Shown here piece after piece: positions 23,407 to 31,230 of a stretch of 35,723 bases of DNA. This DNA is from Dehalococcoidia bacterium. GTDB lineage: Bacteria; Chloroflexota; Dehalococcoidia; Lucifugimonadales; Lucifugimonadaceae. The position numbers and the translations under genes are program-made. The stretch covers positions 1-35,723 of the forward strand of contig JAPKBN010000021.1 in assembly GCA_026421215.1 (NCBI GenBank), read 5' to 3'. A model generated the notes under the pieces. The model worked only from the letters and a program-made list of their open reading frames with translations. It did not search any database and was not told where the DNA came from. How positions within the stretch are numbered: position 1 is the first letter of the stretch; the number at the start of each line of letters is the position of its first letter.

Positions 23407-25086
23407 CTAACCGTGAGCCCCAAGCTTGCGGTTGACGGCCTCATCGGCGACCGGGCTACTTACTTGCACGATGTTGACGTTCAACAGCGCCGGCTTGTCC
23501 TGGGCGAAGGCTCGGGTCATCGCACCATCAAGATCGGCTGCATGCTCGACGTTCTCGGCGTATGCACCGAGGCCTTTGGCGACCGTGTCCCAGCGCGTCG
23601 GCAGAAGATCGGTCCACACCGGTCGGCCGTACAGACCCTTCTGAATCTGCCAGTCGATGCCCCAGATGCCGTTGTTCCCAAGGATCGTGATGACCGGAAG
23701 GTTGTGACGCACCATCGTGTCGATCTCGAGTCCGTGGAACCCGAAAGAACCGTCCCCGGTTACACACACAACACGGTGGTTTGGAAGTGCAACCTGCAAT
23801 CCCAGCGCGTATGGCATGTTGATACCAATCATCCCGAAGCTACTGACGTAGAGCCACCGCTCAGATTTTCGCGCTGGCACAGATGCTCGGAAGAAGTGAG
23901 CGTAGTCACCCCCATCGAACACCATCGGCGTCTCCGGGGTGATGTGCCTCTGTAGCGTCTCCGAAACGAACATCGGGTGCGGAGGGTCGGCCTCAACAGC
24001 CAGCTCTGAAAGTTCAGCCTGGTGCTTCTGGCGTTCTTCCTGAAGCGTTTTGTTCCATGTGCTGAAGGACGGCCATGACACTTTCTCGGCTGCATCCGAC
24101 ATCTGCGTGATAACGGGCCCTATGTCCCCGAGAATCGCAACATCCACGCTTCGTGAACTGCCGAGGTGGTGGGGAGAAGGGTCAACCGAGATCCTTTTGA
24201 CGCCCTCGGCAAACGGTGGCGTGCCCCCGAGTCCCCAGGTGTAATCAAGCTGCTGACCAAGAAACAACACGGCGTCCGATTCACGAATACGGGCAACCGC
24301 TTTATTCAACGGCAAGTATCCGAAACCGATCGAAAGCTCATGATCGTCCGACACCATTCCGCGTGCGCTGTCCGTAGTGGTAACCGGGATGCCCATCGTC
24401 TCGACAAGACGCTGAAGTTCTTCCGGAAGTGCGGTCGCCCCGGCGCCGGTACCAGCGACGATAAGGGGCCTCTCGGAGTTCTTGAGAATGTCTATGGCGG
24501 CAGCGATCTGGCCCGGGTCTCCGGATACTGCCAATGGAACGCTGTTTTCACCTATTCCGTATCGCTCAAGAACGTCTTCATCGACCATCGCTTCTTGCAA
24601 ATCTTGCGGGACGGTCAGGTGGACCGGGCCGCGCTTTCCGGTCATTGCGGTGCGGATGGCCAGGTTGACGAACTCAGGAATACGGTCTGCACTCGGGATC
24701 TCCCACGAGCCCTTCGTAATCGGCGCGGCGGCGCCAACTTGGTCGAACTCCTGCATCGCTCCACGACCGATATTCCGGGAGTCAGATGAACCGGCGATGT
24801 TGATGATGGGCGCCTGCGAATGCATCGCATTGGCAAGCCCGGGTAAAGCGTTGGCGTGGCCCGGCGTTGTGGACAGCACCACACCGGGTCGTCGAAGAGT
24901 CCGGGCGTAGGCATCAGCGGCGTGAGAGGCGGCACCCTCGTGCCGAGTGTCTATCATCCGAAACGGCTGATCCACCAACACGTCCAACAGGTGGAGAAAG
25001 TGGTCTCCGGCGATCCCGAACAGGGTATCTATACCATGCGCCTGAAGGGATTTGGACAACACTAAACTACCGGAGATTTTTGCCAT
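23407..25086 (-). CDS. Thiamine diphosphate-dependent enzyme (acetolactate synthase/lyase family)
   Basis: A 559-residue three-domain ThDP enzyme. The pyrimidine-binding domain has FGIAGDHFLHLLDVL and the catalytic Glu50 in DTRHEGAASHAADAYAR. The central domain begins near PGQIAAAIDILKNSERPLIVAG. The ThDP-binding motif is CVTGDGSFGFHGLEIDTMVRHNLPVITILGNNG, followed by IWGIDWQI. The length and domain order fit acetolactate synthase, oxalyl-CoA decarboxylase, 2-hydroxyacyl-CoA lyase and benzaldehyde lyase alike. No small ALS subunit or CoA-transferase lies nearby, so biosynthetic acetolactate synthase is not favoured. It starts at ATG 25086 with AGGAAC upstream and is transcribed towards panE, about 120 bases away. 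Confidence 0.85.
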   Translation of the reverse strand: MAKISGSLVLSKSLQAHGIDTLFGIAGDHFLHLLDVLVDQPFRMIDTRHEGAASHAADAYARTLRRPGVVLSTTPGHANALPGLANAMHSQAPIINIAGSSDSRNIGRGAMQEFDQVGAAAPITKGSWEIPSADRIPEFVNLAIRTAMTGKRGPVHLTVPQDLQEAMVDEDVLERYGIGENSVPLAVSGDPGQIAAAIDILKNSERPLIVAGTGAGATALPEELQRLVETMGIPVTTTDSARGMVSDDHELSIGFGYLPLNKAVARIRESDAVLFLGQQLDYTWGLGGTPPFAEGVKRISVDPSPHHLGSSRSVDVAILGDIGPVITQMSDAAEKVSWPSFSTWNKTLQEERQKHQAELSELAVEADPPHPMFVSETLQRHITPETPMVFDGGDYAHFFRASVPARKSERWLYVSSFGMIGINMPYALGLQVALPNHRVVCVTGDGSFGFHGLEIDTMVRHNLPVITILGNNGIWGIDWQIQKGLYGRPVWTDLLPTRWDTVAKGLGAYAENVEHAADLDGAMTRAFAQDKPALLNVNIVQVSSPVADEAVNRKLGAHG

Positions 25087-25385
25087 TTTTTGTTCCTGTT
25101 GTAGGGCCTGACGTGGGATCTGTGGGGTCGATCAGGCTATATGAGTTCGAAGTGAAAGGCTCCATTTTAAGCGACCGCGAGAGTATCACAGCCAGCTACG
25201 AATTCCGTCACTTTTGTGAACACTCGAATGGACAATGTTGAGTGTTACCGGCCGGATAATCTGGACGTGTCGATGCTGGAGCCTGAAGAACTACATGTTC
25301 TACTAGGGAGCGTTGTTAGGGGACACCGAGAATCCTATGCTAGGGTGCCCGACATCGTTTCAATGGCAACCACCCCGGAGAGCAC
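25087..25385. other. Divergent intergenic region between the ThDP enzyme and pxpA
   Basis: It carries promoters for both directions, although only the rightward one could be proposed (25313-25341). No gene-like frame and no obvious operator palindrome were found. Confidence 0.4.
25313..25341 (+). promoter_or_regulatory. Candidate promoter of the pxp-oad operon
   Basis: TTGTTA (25313-25318), 17-base spacer, TATGCT (25336-25341). Each hexamer matches four of six consensus bases. It would give a leader of about 38 bases before the pxpA ATG. Confidence 0.4.
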
Positions 25386-26153
25386 ATGGCCACCGTCATC
25401 GACTTCAACTGCGACCTCGGCGAGTCTTTCGGATCCTGGAAGCTCGGCCTCGATGAAGAGGTCATAAAGTACGTGACATCGGTCAACGTCGCGACCGGAT
25501 TTCATGCCGGCGATCCGGACGTGATGGCGTCCACGGTGAAGATTTCAGAAGAACTCGGCATCGGCATCGGGGCGCAGCCAGGATATCCAGATCTGGTCGG
25601 TTTCGGCCGGCGCGATATCGACATGACACCGTCAGAGATCGTCAACGCAGTGACGTACCAGATGGGAGCGCTAGCGGCATTTACCAGCGATAAAAAACTC
25701 CAACATTTGAAACCCCATGGAGCGATGTACAACAAAGCCGTGCGCGACCCTGCACAGGCGGCAGCAATCGTGAAGGCCGGGCTGGATTTTGAACCGTCGA
25801 TGATCCAACTAGTACTGGCGGGTTCCCAGTGGGAGAAGGTCGCACGCGAAGCCGGAGCGCGCGTCGCACGAGAATGCTTCGCCGATCGTGCCGTCACACC
25901 GGACGGAGCGTTAGCGCCAAGATCGCAGCCCAATGCAGTGCTTCACGACATCAACGAGGTGATAGATCGCTCACTTCGTCTTGCCATCGAAGGCCGTGTC
26001 ACCGCCGTAGACGGCACCAACATAGATTTCGTTGCGGACTCGATATGCCTCCACGGCGATAATCCCGGGGCCGTGGAGTTGGCGGCAGCACTGAGGCAGG
26101 CATTCGAGAAGGAAGGCCTTCAGATTCGCCCTATGCGGGAGTTTATCCCTTAA
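25386..26153 (+). CDS. pxpA: 5-oxoprolinase subunit A (LamB/YcsF family)
   Basis: A 255-residue LamB/YcsF protein, full length. The N terminus IDFNCDLGESFGSWKLG, then SVNVATGFHAGDPDVM, GAQPGYPDLVGFGRRDIDM, LQHLKPHGAMYNKA and the C-terminal ICLHGDNPGAVELAAALR are all family blocks, including the metal-binding Asp and His positions. With PxpB and PxpC it forms the prokaryotic ATP-dependent 5-oxoprolinase that opens 5-oxoproline to glutamate. ATG 25386 has GGAGAG just upstream. It begins a long same-strand gene run; pxpB follows after 10 bases. Confidence 0.94.
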   Translation: MATVIDFNCDLGESFGSWKLGLDEEVIKYVTSVNVATGFHAGDPDVMASTVKISEELGIGIGAQPGYPDLVGFGRRDIDMTPSEIVNAVTYQMGALAAFTSDKKLQHLKPHGAMYNKAVRDPAQAAAIVKAGLDFEPSMIQLVLAGSQWEKVAREAGARVARECFADRAVTPDGALAPRSQPNAVLHDINEVIDRSLRLAIEGRVTAVDGTNIDFVADSICLHGDNPGAVELAAALRQAFEKEGLQIRPMREFIP

Positions 26154-26163
26154 CGGGGGCGAC

Positions 26164-26919
26164 GTGACCGCCGGCACACATCTAGAACCACGCATCCTGA
26201 TATGCGGCGAGGACGCCCTTGTCGTCGAGTTCGGCAATGGAATCGATCCCGTTACCAACGATCGCGTCTACGCGCTTGCAGCAGCGGTAGAAGTAGCGAA
26301 AAACAAGTCAGTTATAGAACTCATCCCGACCTACCGTTCACTGCTCGTCCAATACGATTTGGAGCTGTCATCGGTCGCGGACATGACCGAGTTTTTGAAC
26401 GATTTGGTCGCTAGCTCTATGGTGTCCACTGAAGATCACGACAACACCCGACGCCAGATCTACGAGTTGCCGGTCGCGTACGGCGGTGAACATGGCGAAG
26501 ACCTCGATGACGTAGCAGATCATGCAGGGATCACGACGGATGAGGTGATCGCCATCCACTCTGGCACCGACTACCGGGTCTACATGCTCGGCTTCGCGCC
26601 GGGCTTCCCGTACCTCGGTGGCATGGATGAACGCATCGCCACGCCCCGGATCGCATCGCCACGCATTCGCGTGCCCGCAGGCTCTGTTGGTATCGCCGAG
26701 ACACAAACCGGCGTCTACCCGATGGCCTCCCCGGGCGGTTGGCGGTTGATAGGAAATACGCCGGTGTCGCTGTTCGACCCCAACGTCCATCCCCCGGTGC
26801 CCTTCCTTCCCGGGAGCTTCATAAGGTTCATGCCCGTATCTTCAGAAGATACGAAAAGAATTGCGAATCAAGTCGCTAAAGGCACATACCGGGTCCAGAT
26901 GACGGAACAGGCCGAATGA
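26164..26919 (+). CDS. pxpB: 5-oxoprolinase subunit B (KipI/AHS1 family)
   Basis: A 251-residue AHS1-domain protein. Visible blocks are LICGEDALVVEFGNGIDP, YELPVAYGGEHGEDLDDVAD and the signature YMLGFAPGFPYLGGMDERI, followed by RVPAGSVGIAETQTGVYP, SPGGWRLIGNTPVSLFDP and LPGSFIRFMPV. The start is GTG at 26164 with GGGGG just before it. It overlaps pxpC by four bases (ATGA). KipI-type proteins pair with KipA-type proteins. In urea carboxylase the same two domains in one chain form the carboxyltransferase, which is relevant here because biotin-enzyme subunits follow. Confidence 0.93.
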   Translation: MTAGTHLEPRILICGEDALVVEFGNGIDPVTNDRVYALAAAVEVAKNKSVIELIPTYRSLLVQYDLELSSVADMTEFLNDLVASSMVSTEDHDNTRRQIYELPVAYGGEHGEDLDDVADHAGITTDEVIAIHSGTDYRVYMLGFAPGFPYLGGMDERIATPRIASPRIRVPAGSVGIAETQTGVYPMASPGGWRLIGNTPVSLFDPNVHPPVPFLPGSFIRFMPVSSEDTKRIANQVAKGTYRVQMTEQAE

Positions 26920-28037
26920 CCGTGGACGCATTAAGAGTCGTGTCCCCGGGACCCCTATCCACGATTCAGGACCTCGGCCGTCCCGGTTACCAGCGATTTG
27001 GCGTATCCGTATCCGGTGCCGCGGATCGATACGCGCTGAGGCTCGGGAACCTGCTCGTCGGCAACGATCAGCGAGACGCAGCGATAGAGGTCACGATCGG
27101 GGGAGCGGAGTTCGAGTTCACGAGCCGTGCCATATTCGCGATCACCGGGGCCGACCTCACCCCGACGTTGAACGGCACACCGTTGGCTTTGTGGGAGACC
27201 TTCGGTGCAGACGTTGGCGACCGACTGTCGCTCATGTCGCCGGCCGGGCCGGATTCAGGACTACGCGCCTACGTCAACGTATCTGGAGGATTTGACACTC
27301 CCGTTGTACTGGGTTCTCGATCCACGCACATTGGAGCGCGCCTGGGTGGAATCGAGGGCCGTGCGCCGAAGATCGACGACGAAATTCTCATCGGACCGGT
27401 CACGAACCCGGTCCTCCCTGGGAGACGTGTGCCACCAAAGCTATTGCCACAGTACGGCGGAGATATCCTCGTCCGCGTCATTCCTGGCCCTCAGGATGAC
27501 CTGTTTGATTCAGACGCCACCGCCACCTTCTACAACTCCACTTACACCGTCAGCGACAAGAGCGACCGGATGGGCTGCCGACTTGAAGGCCCGGAGGTTC
27601 CGACCATAGACGGTGCCCACGACATTGTTTCGGATGGTGTGCTCAGCGGAGCGATCCAGATTCCGGGGAATGCCCTACCAATCATCCTTCTTGCGGACAG
27701 CCAGACCACCGGCGGCTACCCAAAGATCGGCGTTATCGCCAGCGTAGATCTCGCCCTCGTGGCACAGGCATCGCCCGGGACAACGGTCCGGTTTGAACGT
27801 ATATCTGCCGAGGACGCTTCAGCATTAGCCCGTGGCCGCATGGCAACGCTACGTAACATTTCATTTGACGAGCCTGCATCGGGAACAGTTCATTCCGAAG
27901 AATTGCGCCGGGAATACGATATGCGAGTAAATGGATCTAAATATCATGTCGAGATCACTGCGGGCGTGGATGAGGGTCAAACTAGCGCCATGGTTAACGG
28001 CATCGAGTACGTCGTACACGTCCATCCCGGGGAATAG
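26916..28037 (+). CDS. pxpC: 5-oxoprolinase subunit C (KipA/AHS2 family) with an extra C-terminal domain
   Basis: The AHS2 core occupies residues 1 to about 305, with VVSPGPLSTIQDLGRPGYQ, GVSVSGAADRYALRLGNLLV, AYVNVSGGFDTPVVLGSRST, DRMGCRLEGPEVP, SDGVLSGAIQIPGNALPIIL and DSQTTGGYPKIGVIASVDL. The protein is 373 residues, about 50-60 longer than typical PxpC. The tail (about 305-373) contains YDMRVNGSKYHVEI and, 22 residues on, MVNGIEYVVHV. This two-part pattern recurs at the N terminus of the biotin carrier encoded two genes later (YKINVDGTPHDVEV, then VRVNVDGVDYDVEV, 21 residues apart). The tail therefore looks borrowed from, or built to interact with, a biotin-carrier subunit. The core assignment is sure; the role of the tail is inference. 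Confidence 0.92.
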   Translation: MTVDALRVVSPGPLSTIQDLGRPGYQRFGVSVSGAADRYALRLGNLLVGNDQRDAAIEVTIGGAEFEFTSRAIFAITGADLTPTLNGTPLALWETFGADVGDRLSLMSPAGPDSGLRAYVNVSGGFDTPVVLGSRSTHIGARLGGIEGRAPKIDDEILIGPVTNPVLPGRRVPPKLLPQYGGDILVRVIPGPQDDLFDSDATATFYNSTYTVSDKSDRMGCRLEGPEVPTIDGAHDIVSDGVLSGAIQIPGNALPIILLADSQTTGGYPKIGVIASVDLALVAQASPGTTVRFERISAEDASALARGRMATLRNISFDEPASGTVHSEELRREYDMRVNGSKYHVEITAGVDEGQTSAMVNGIEYVVHVHPGE

Positions 28038-28043
28038 TCCTCA

Positions 28044-28063
28044 TCTCACCGATTACAGTGAGA
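28044..28063. other. Small hairpin after pxpC
   Basis: TCTCAC (28044-28049) pairs with GTGAGA (28058-28063) around an 8-nt loop, starting seven bases after the pxpC stop. No T tract follows, so full termination is doubtful. The 150-200-base gap here is the largest within the operon. Confidence 0.3.
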
Positions 28064-28242
28064 AATCGCCCGCGGCCTGATAAGATTCTCCCCGTTCAGG
28101 AAGACCTCTTTCGATCACGATCTGGAATCGGCTGTCTGAACATAAACGCGGCATTCATTCGGACCCCGGAACACACCCTTGGAGCCACGCTACGTCCAAC
28201 GTTGAACTTCTGGAAGACGGACTACTTGTAACCGGCATCGGC

Positions 28243-28569
28243 ATGGGTGTCGTTGTTAGCGTCCTGGTATTGCTAATGTTCACAATCCAGGGGCTGGGCC
28301 TGTTTGACCGTATCGTTCAGAGGCGGCAAACAGCCGTGGCCGTACTCGACGCCCCATCCCTCGCCACAGCCATCCCGGAACTCCCGGCAAGTGAAGTCAC
28401 AGCGCGCGGAGAAATCGTAGCTGCAATCGCAGTGGCCCTGGCTCTCGCCGAAGATGAATCACAGGTCAAACACGTTCTTAACAACCCACCCTCTGGCACT
28501 TCGCCAAACGCGTGGGCGCAGGCGGGCCAAAGGCACCTGATGAACCAACGAGGAAGGCCGTTACGATGA
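28243..28569 (+). CDS. OadG-like gamma subunit of a sodium-pumping decarboxylase
   Basis: The frame reads NVELLEDGLLVTGIGMGVVVSVLVLLMFT, a single membrane helix preceded by the ELLxxGLxxxxxGMGVV pattern of OadG. OadG anchors and assembles sodium-translocating decarboxylases. From the ATG at 28243 the protein has 108 residues, but the conserved segment begins about 14 codons earlier, at 28198-28201. The frame is open back to 28084 without any in-frame ATG, GTG or TTG, so the true start is unclear: an unusual start codon, or a sequence error. GGAG at 28181-28184 could be its ribosome site. After the helix come a basic segment, an Ala-rich helix with EIVAAIAVALALAEDE as often seen in OadG tails, and a polar end. 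The stop overlaps the next ATG (ATGA), so the biotin carrier is translationally coupled. Confidence 0.7.
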   Translation: MGVVVSVLVLLMFTIQGLGLFDRIVQRRQTAVAVLDAPSLATAIPELPASEVTARGEIVAAIAVALALAEDESQVKHVLNNPPSGTSPNAWAQAGQRHLMNQRGRPLR

Positions 28570-29015
28570 GTCCACGGCGATACAAGATCAACGTGGACGG
28601 CACGCCCCACGACGTTGAGGTGGGTTACGTATCGGAATCCCCCGTCCGCGTGAATGTGGACGGCGTTGACTACGACGTCGAGGTACCGGACAAACCGGTC
28701 CGAGGATCCACGCCAGCACAGCCATCTGTATCAACCCGTCCGATCGCTCGGCCGTCCGTAGCGGCATCTCCCACGACACCGACGCGCTCCCCGGGCGCGT
28801 CCGCAAATGCCATGACGGCCGTTATGCCGGGCCGGGTGTTATCGGTGGCTGTCTCCGTTGGCGACTCCGTAAACCTTGGCGATCTGGTATGCGTGATCGA
28901 GGCCATGAAAATGGAACAGCAGATCGGCGCAAACAGAGACGGCGTCATATCAGCAGTCCACATTGCCGGTGGAGATTCAGTAGCGCACGGCCAGACCTTG
29001 GTCGAGTTCGAGTAA
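28566..29015 (+). CDS. Biotin carboxyl carrier protein (decarboxylase/carboxylase biotin subunit)
   Basis: A 149-residue protein. Residues 6-40 hold two copies of a Tyr/Val-x-V-(D/N)-G-x-x-(Y/H)-x-V-E-V motif. A Pro/Ala/Ser/Thr-rich linker (about 41-80) follows. The C-terminal biotinyl domain (82-149) has AVMPGRVLSVAVSVGDSV, the biotinylation motif IEAMKMEQQI with Lys115, and GDSVAHGQTLVEFE. This N-domain, linker and biotinyl-domain plan is that of MmdC/GcdC-type gamma carriers of sodium-pumping decarboxylases. The ATG at 28566 overlaps the OadG-like stop; OadB follows after 9 bases. It would shuttle a carboxyl group between a carboxyltransferase and the membrane subunit. No biotin carboxylase is encoded nearby. 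Confidence 0.93.
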   Translation: MSPRRYKINVDGTPHDVEVGYVSESPVRVNVDGVDYDVEVPDKPVRGSTPAQPSVSTRPIARPSVAASPTTPTRSPGASANAMTAVMPGRVLSVAVSVGDSVNLGDLVCVIEAMKMEQQIGANRDGVISAVHIAGGDSVAHGQTLVEFE

Positions 29016-29024
29016 CCAAGAAAT

Positions 29025-30218
29025 ATGGAATTTGAATCCCTCTGGGAAGGCTTCATTGCGATAGGCGACGACCCTCGCATGGTCATCATGTGGGGCATCG
29101 CCGGGTTCCTCTTCTACTGGGGCATCGCCCAGAAGAAAGAGCCGCTCTTACTCCTCCCAATCGCCTCCGGTATCCTGCTCGCCAACATGCCGTTAGAGGC
29201 CTTGACCCGTGAGGGCGGCGCGAGTGGCGAAGAAGGGTTGCTCCATTTCTTCCAGGAGAACGCGCTTAACAACGACCTGATGCCACTACTCATCTTTATG
29301 GGTCTCGGCGCGGCGACCGATTTCGAACCGGTGCTATCAAGTCCTCGCTCTCTTTTACTTGGCGCCGGCGCCCAATTTGGAGTGTTCGTAGCGCTGATGG
29401 GCGCGCTTTTACTGTCGTTCACGGGCGTGTTCGACTTTGGACTTCTTGAAGCGGCGTCAATCGGGATAATCGGCGGCGCCGATGGACCGACCACTATCTT
29501 TATTTCCAACAAGATGCACCAGTTCGGGTTGGACAACGGCGTGCCGGTCTCAGACATCGTCGGCGCTACGACCGTGGCCGCCTACTCTTACATGGCGCTC
29601 GTCCCTATCATCCAGCCTCCAATCATCAAACTCCTCACGACCAAGCGCGAGCGGCTCATCCGTATGCCCTACCCAGACAAGCCGATCTCGCGCCGCGTCA
29701 AGATCATGTTCCCGATACTTACGACCATAGTCATCGGTGTTCTTGTGCCGCAGGCCGTGCCGTTGATCGGCATCATGATGTTCGGGAACCTGATACGTGA
29801 ATCCGGCGTCGTGCCCCGTCTGGCCAACACCGCCCAGAATGAGCTGATGAACATCGTGATCATATTGCTCGGCTTGACGGTCGGGTCTCTCATGCCGGGG
29901 CGTATATTCCTCCAGACCGAAACCATCGGAATATTCCTGCTAGGACTGTTCGCTTTTATCGTGGCGACGATCTCGGGATTGCTGTTAGCGAAGGGCATGA
30001 ACCTGTTCAGCCGTAAGAACCCGATCAACCCGATGATCGGAGCCGCAGGCGTATCCGCAGTTCCGATGGCTGCACGGGTAGTCCAGGACATGGCGAGCAA
30101 GGAAGATCCTGACAATTTCATACTGATGCACGCCATGGGACCGAACATTGCGGGTGTGATTGGAACTGCCACAGTGGCCGGAATTCTGTTAAACATCGTT
30201 CCGCAACTTGTGACTTAG
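29025..30218 (+). CDS. Sodium ion-translocating decarboxylase beta subunit (OadB family)
   Basis: A 397-residue integral membrane protein with around nine to ten hydrophobic segments. It decarboxylates carboxybiotin and couples this to sodium export in oxaloacetate, methylmalonyl-CoA and glutaconyl-CoA decarboxylases. The sodium-binding Asp is in GIIGGADGPTTIF (D153). The other ion-site region, NPMIGAAGVSAVPMAARV, keeps the key Asn and Ser. AAYSYMALVPIIQPPIIKLL and HAMGPNIAGVIGTATVAG are also conserved. All essential residues I can place are present, so it should be active. Family members act with an OadA-type carboxyltransferase; none is in the window, and PxpB-PxpC occupy that place in the operon. 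Confidence 0.95.
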   Translation: MEFESLWEGFIAIGDDPRMVIMWGIAGFLFYWGIAQKKEPLLLLPIASGILLANMPLEALTREGGASGEEGLLHFFQENALNNDLMPLLIFMGLGAATDFEPVLSSPRSLLLGAGAQFGVFVALMGALLLSFTGVFDFGLLEAASIGIIGGADGPTTIFISNKMHQFGLDNGVPVSDIVGATTVAAYSYMALVPIIQPPIIKLLTTKRERLIRMPYPDKPISRRVKIMFPILTTIVIGVLVPQAVPLIGIMMFGNLIRESGVVPRLANTAQNELMNIVIILLGLTVGSLMPGRIFLQTETIGIFLLGLFAFIVATISGLLLAKGMNLFSRKNPINPMIGAAGVSAVPMAARVVQDMASKEDPDNFILMHAMGPNIAGVIGTATVAGILLNIVPQLVT

Positions 30219-30282
30219 ACAATCAGATCATGTGGCCGCCTGAATCTTCACAAGATCGGATGCCACTTACTCAGGAGTACCG

Positions 30283-31182
30283 ATGGTCGATCACAGCATG
30301 CGTGGCATCTTTCCGGTCCTAGCAATGCCCTTCGATGCAGAAGGCAATATCGTCGTCGAAGACCTCCAGCGTGAAGTCGACTGGATAGCCGGACATGGTA
30401 TTCCCGGAGTCGCCATCGCCCTTGGCAGCGAGGTCTACAAGCTCTCGGACGAAGAACGCGCGTTCGTCCTAAAAACGGTAGCCGAGGCCGCAAAAGGACG
30501 CCTGAAAGTGGTCATGAACACCGGCCACGAGGGGACCGGCGTTTCGATCGATTATGCGAAATCCGCGCAGGAACTCGGCGCTAGCGCGTTGATGATCAGG
30601 CCGCCATCGTTCGCACAGCTTTCCGCCTCTGAGGTCACGAAATACTTTGTCGCCATCGCTGAGGCCATCGATATTCCGATCTTCATGCAAGACGTAGTCG
30701 GCTCCGAGGTGCCCCCGCCGCTCGCGGTCCAGCTCGCAAATGCACATGAGAATCTTTGCTACATCAAAGTCGAGGTTGCGCCGACCGTTCCCAGATTTGC
30801 CGACCTCGTGGCACGCACCGGCGCATCAGGGTTAATCCCGTTCGGTGGGTCCGGAGGTCAGTTCCTACTAGAGGAAGCCCGGAGAGGCTCACAGGGATCG
30901 ATGCCGTGGTCGGTTATCCCGGACGTGTACGCCCGGGTTTGGGACGACTTCCAGTCCGGCAACGAAGTGGACGCTGAAATCCAGTACCGGCGTTACGCAG
31001 CGTTAAATCGCACAATCGCACAGGGCATGGGGACTGCGATGTGGGTTAACGACTGGATACTGATACGCCGTGGCATTTTCCAGGAAACCTCGCAGCCAAG
31101 GCAGCCAGCGCCTAGGCCGGATGACCAGACCAGGAAAGAACTCGACGCCATGCTGGAAGAGCTTGACCTGGTCGGGAAATAA
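30283..31182 (+). CDS. DapA-family class I aldolase, copy 1
   Basis: A 299-residue TIM-barrel protein of the dihydrodipicolinate synthase/N-acetylneuraminate lyase superfamily. It has GIFPVLAMPFDAEGNI at the start and the Schiff-base Lys162 in CYIKVEVAPTVP. The position of the DapA catalytic Tyr (YN in PxxxYNxP) is Gln here: IPIFMQDVVG, Q136. The usual GTTGE segment is replaced by LGSEVYKL. True DapA or NanA activity is therefore unlikely; a related aldolase or dehydratase is expected, with substrate unknown. AGGAG precedes the ATG at 30283. It is 64 bases after oadB and may belong to the same transcript. The second copy aligns to it without gaps through at least the first 170 residues. Confidence 0.85.
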   Translation: MVDHSMRGIFPVLAMPFDAEGNIVVEDLQREVDWIAGHGIPGVAIALGSEVYKLSDEERAFVLKTVAEAAKGRLKVVMNTGHEGTGVSIDYAKSAQELGASALMIRPPSFAQLSASEVTKYFVAIAEAIDIPIFMQDVVGSEVPPPLAVQLANAHENLCYIKVEVAPTVPRFADLVARTGASGLIPFGGSGGQFLLEEARRGSQGSMPWSVIPDVYARVWDDFQSGNEVDAEIQYRRYAALNRTIAQGMGTAMWVNDWILIRRGIFQETSQPRQPAPRPDDQTRKELDAMLEELDLVGK

Positions 31183-31230
31183 CGGGTCGGATGACCTTCA
31201 TGTCACCAAGCAGTCACGGGGAGCGCAACA

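Noticed and set aside
26164-28037. Urea carboxylase/allophanate hydrolase subunits
   Set aside because: PxpA is adjacent, the proteins are separate chains of PxpB/PxpC length, and no biotin carboxylase or amidase gene is present. The shared AHS domains are nevertheless used in the main hypothesis.
30283-31182. Lysine-biosynthetic dapA
   Set aside because: The catalytic Tyr and the GTTGE motif are absent and no lysine genes are nearby.
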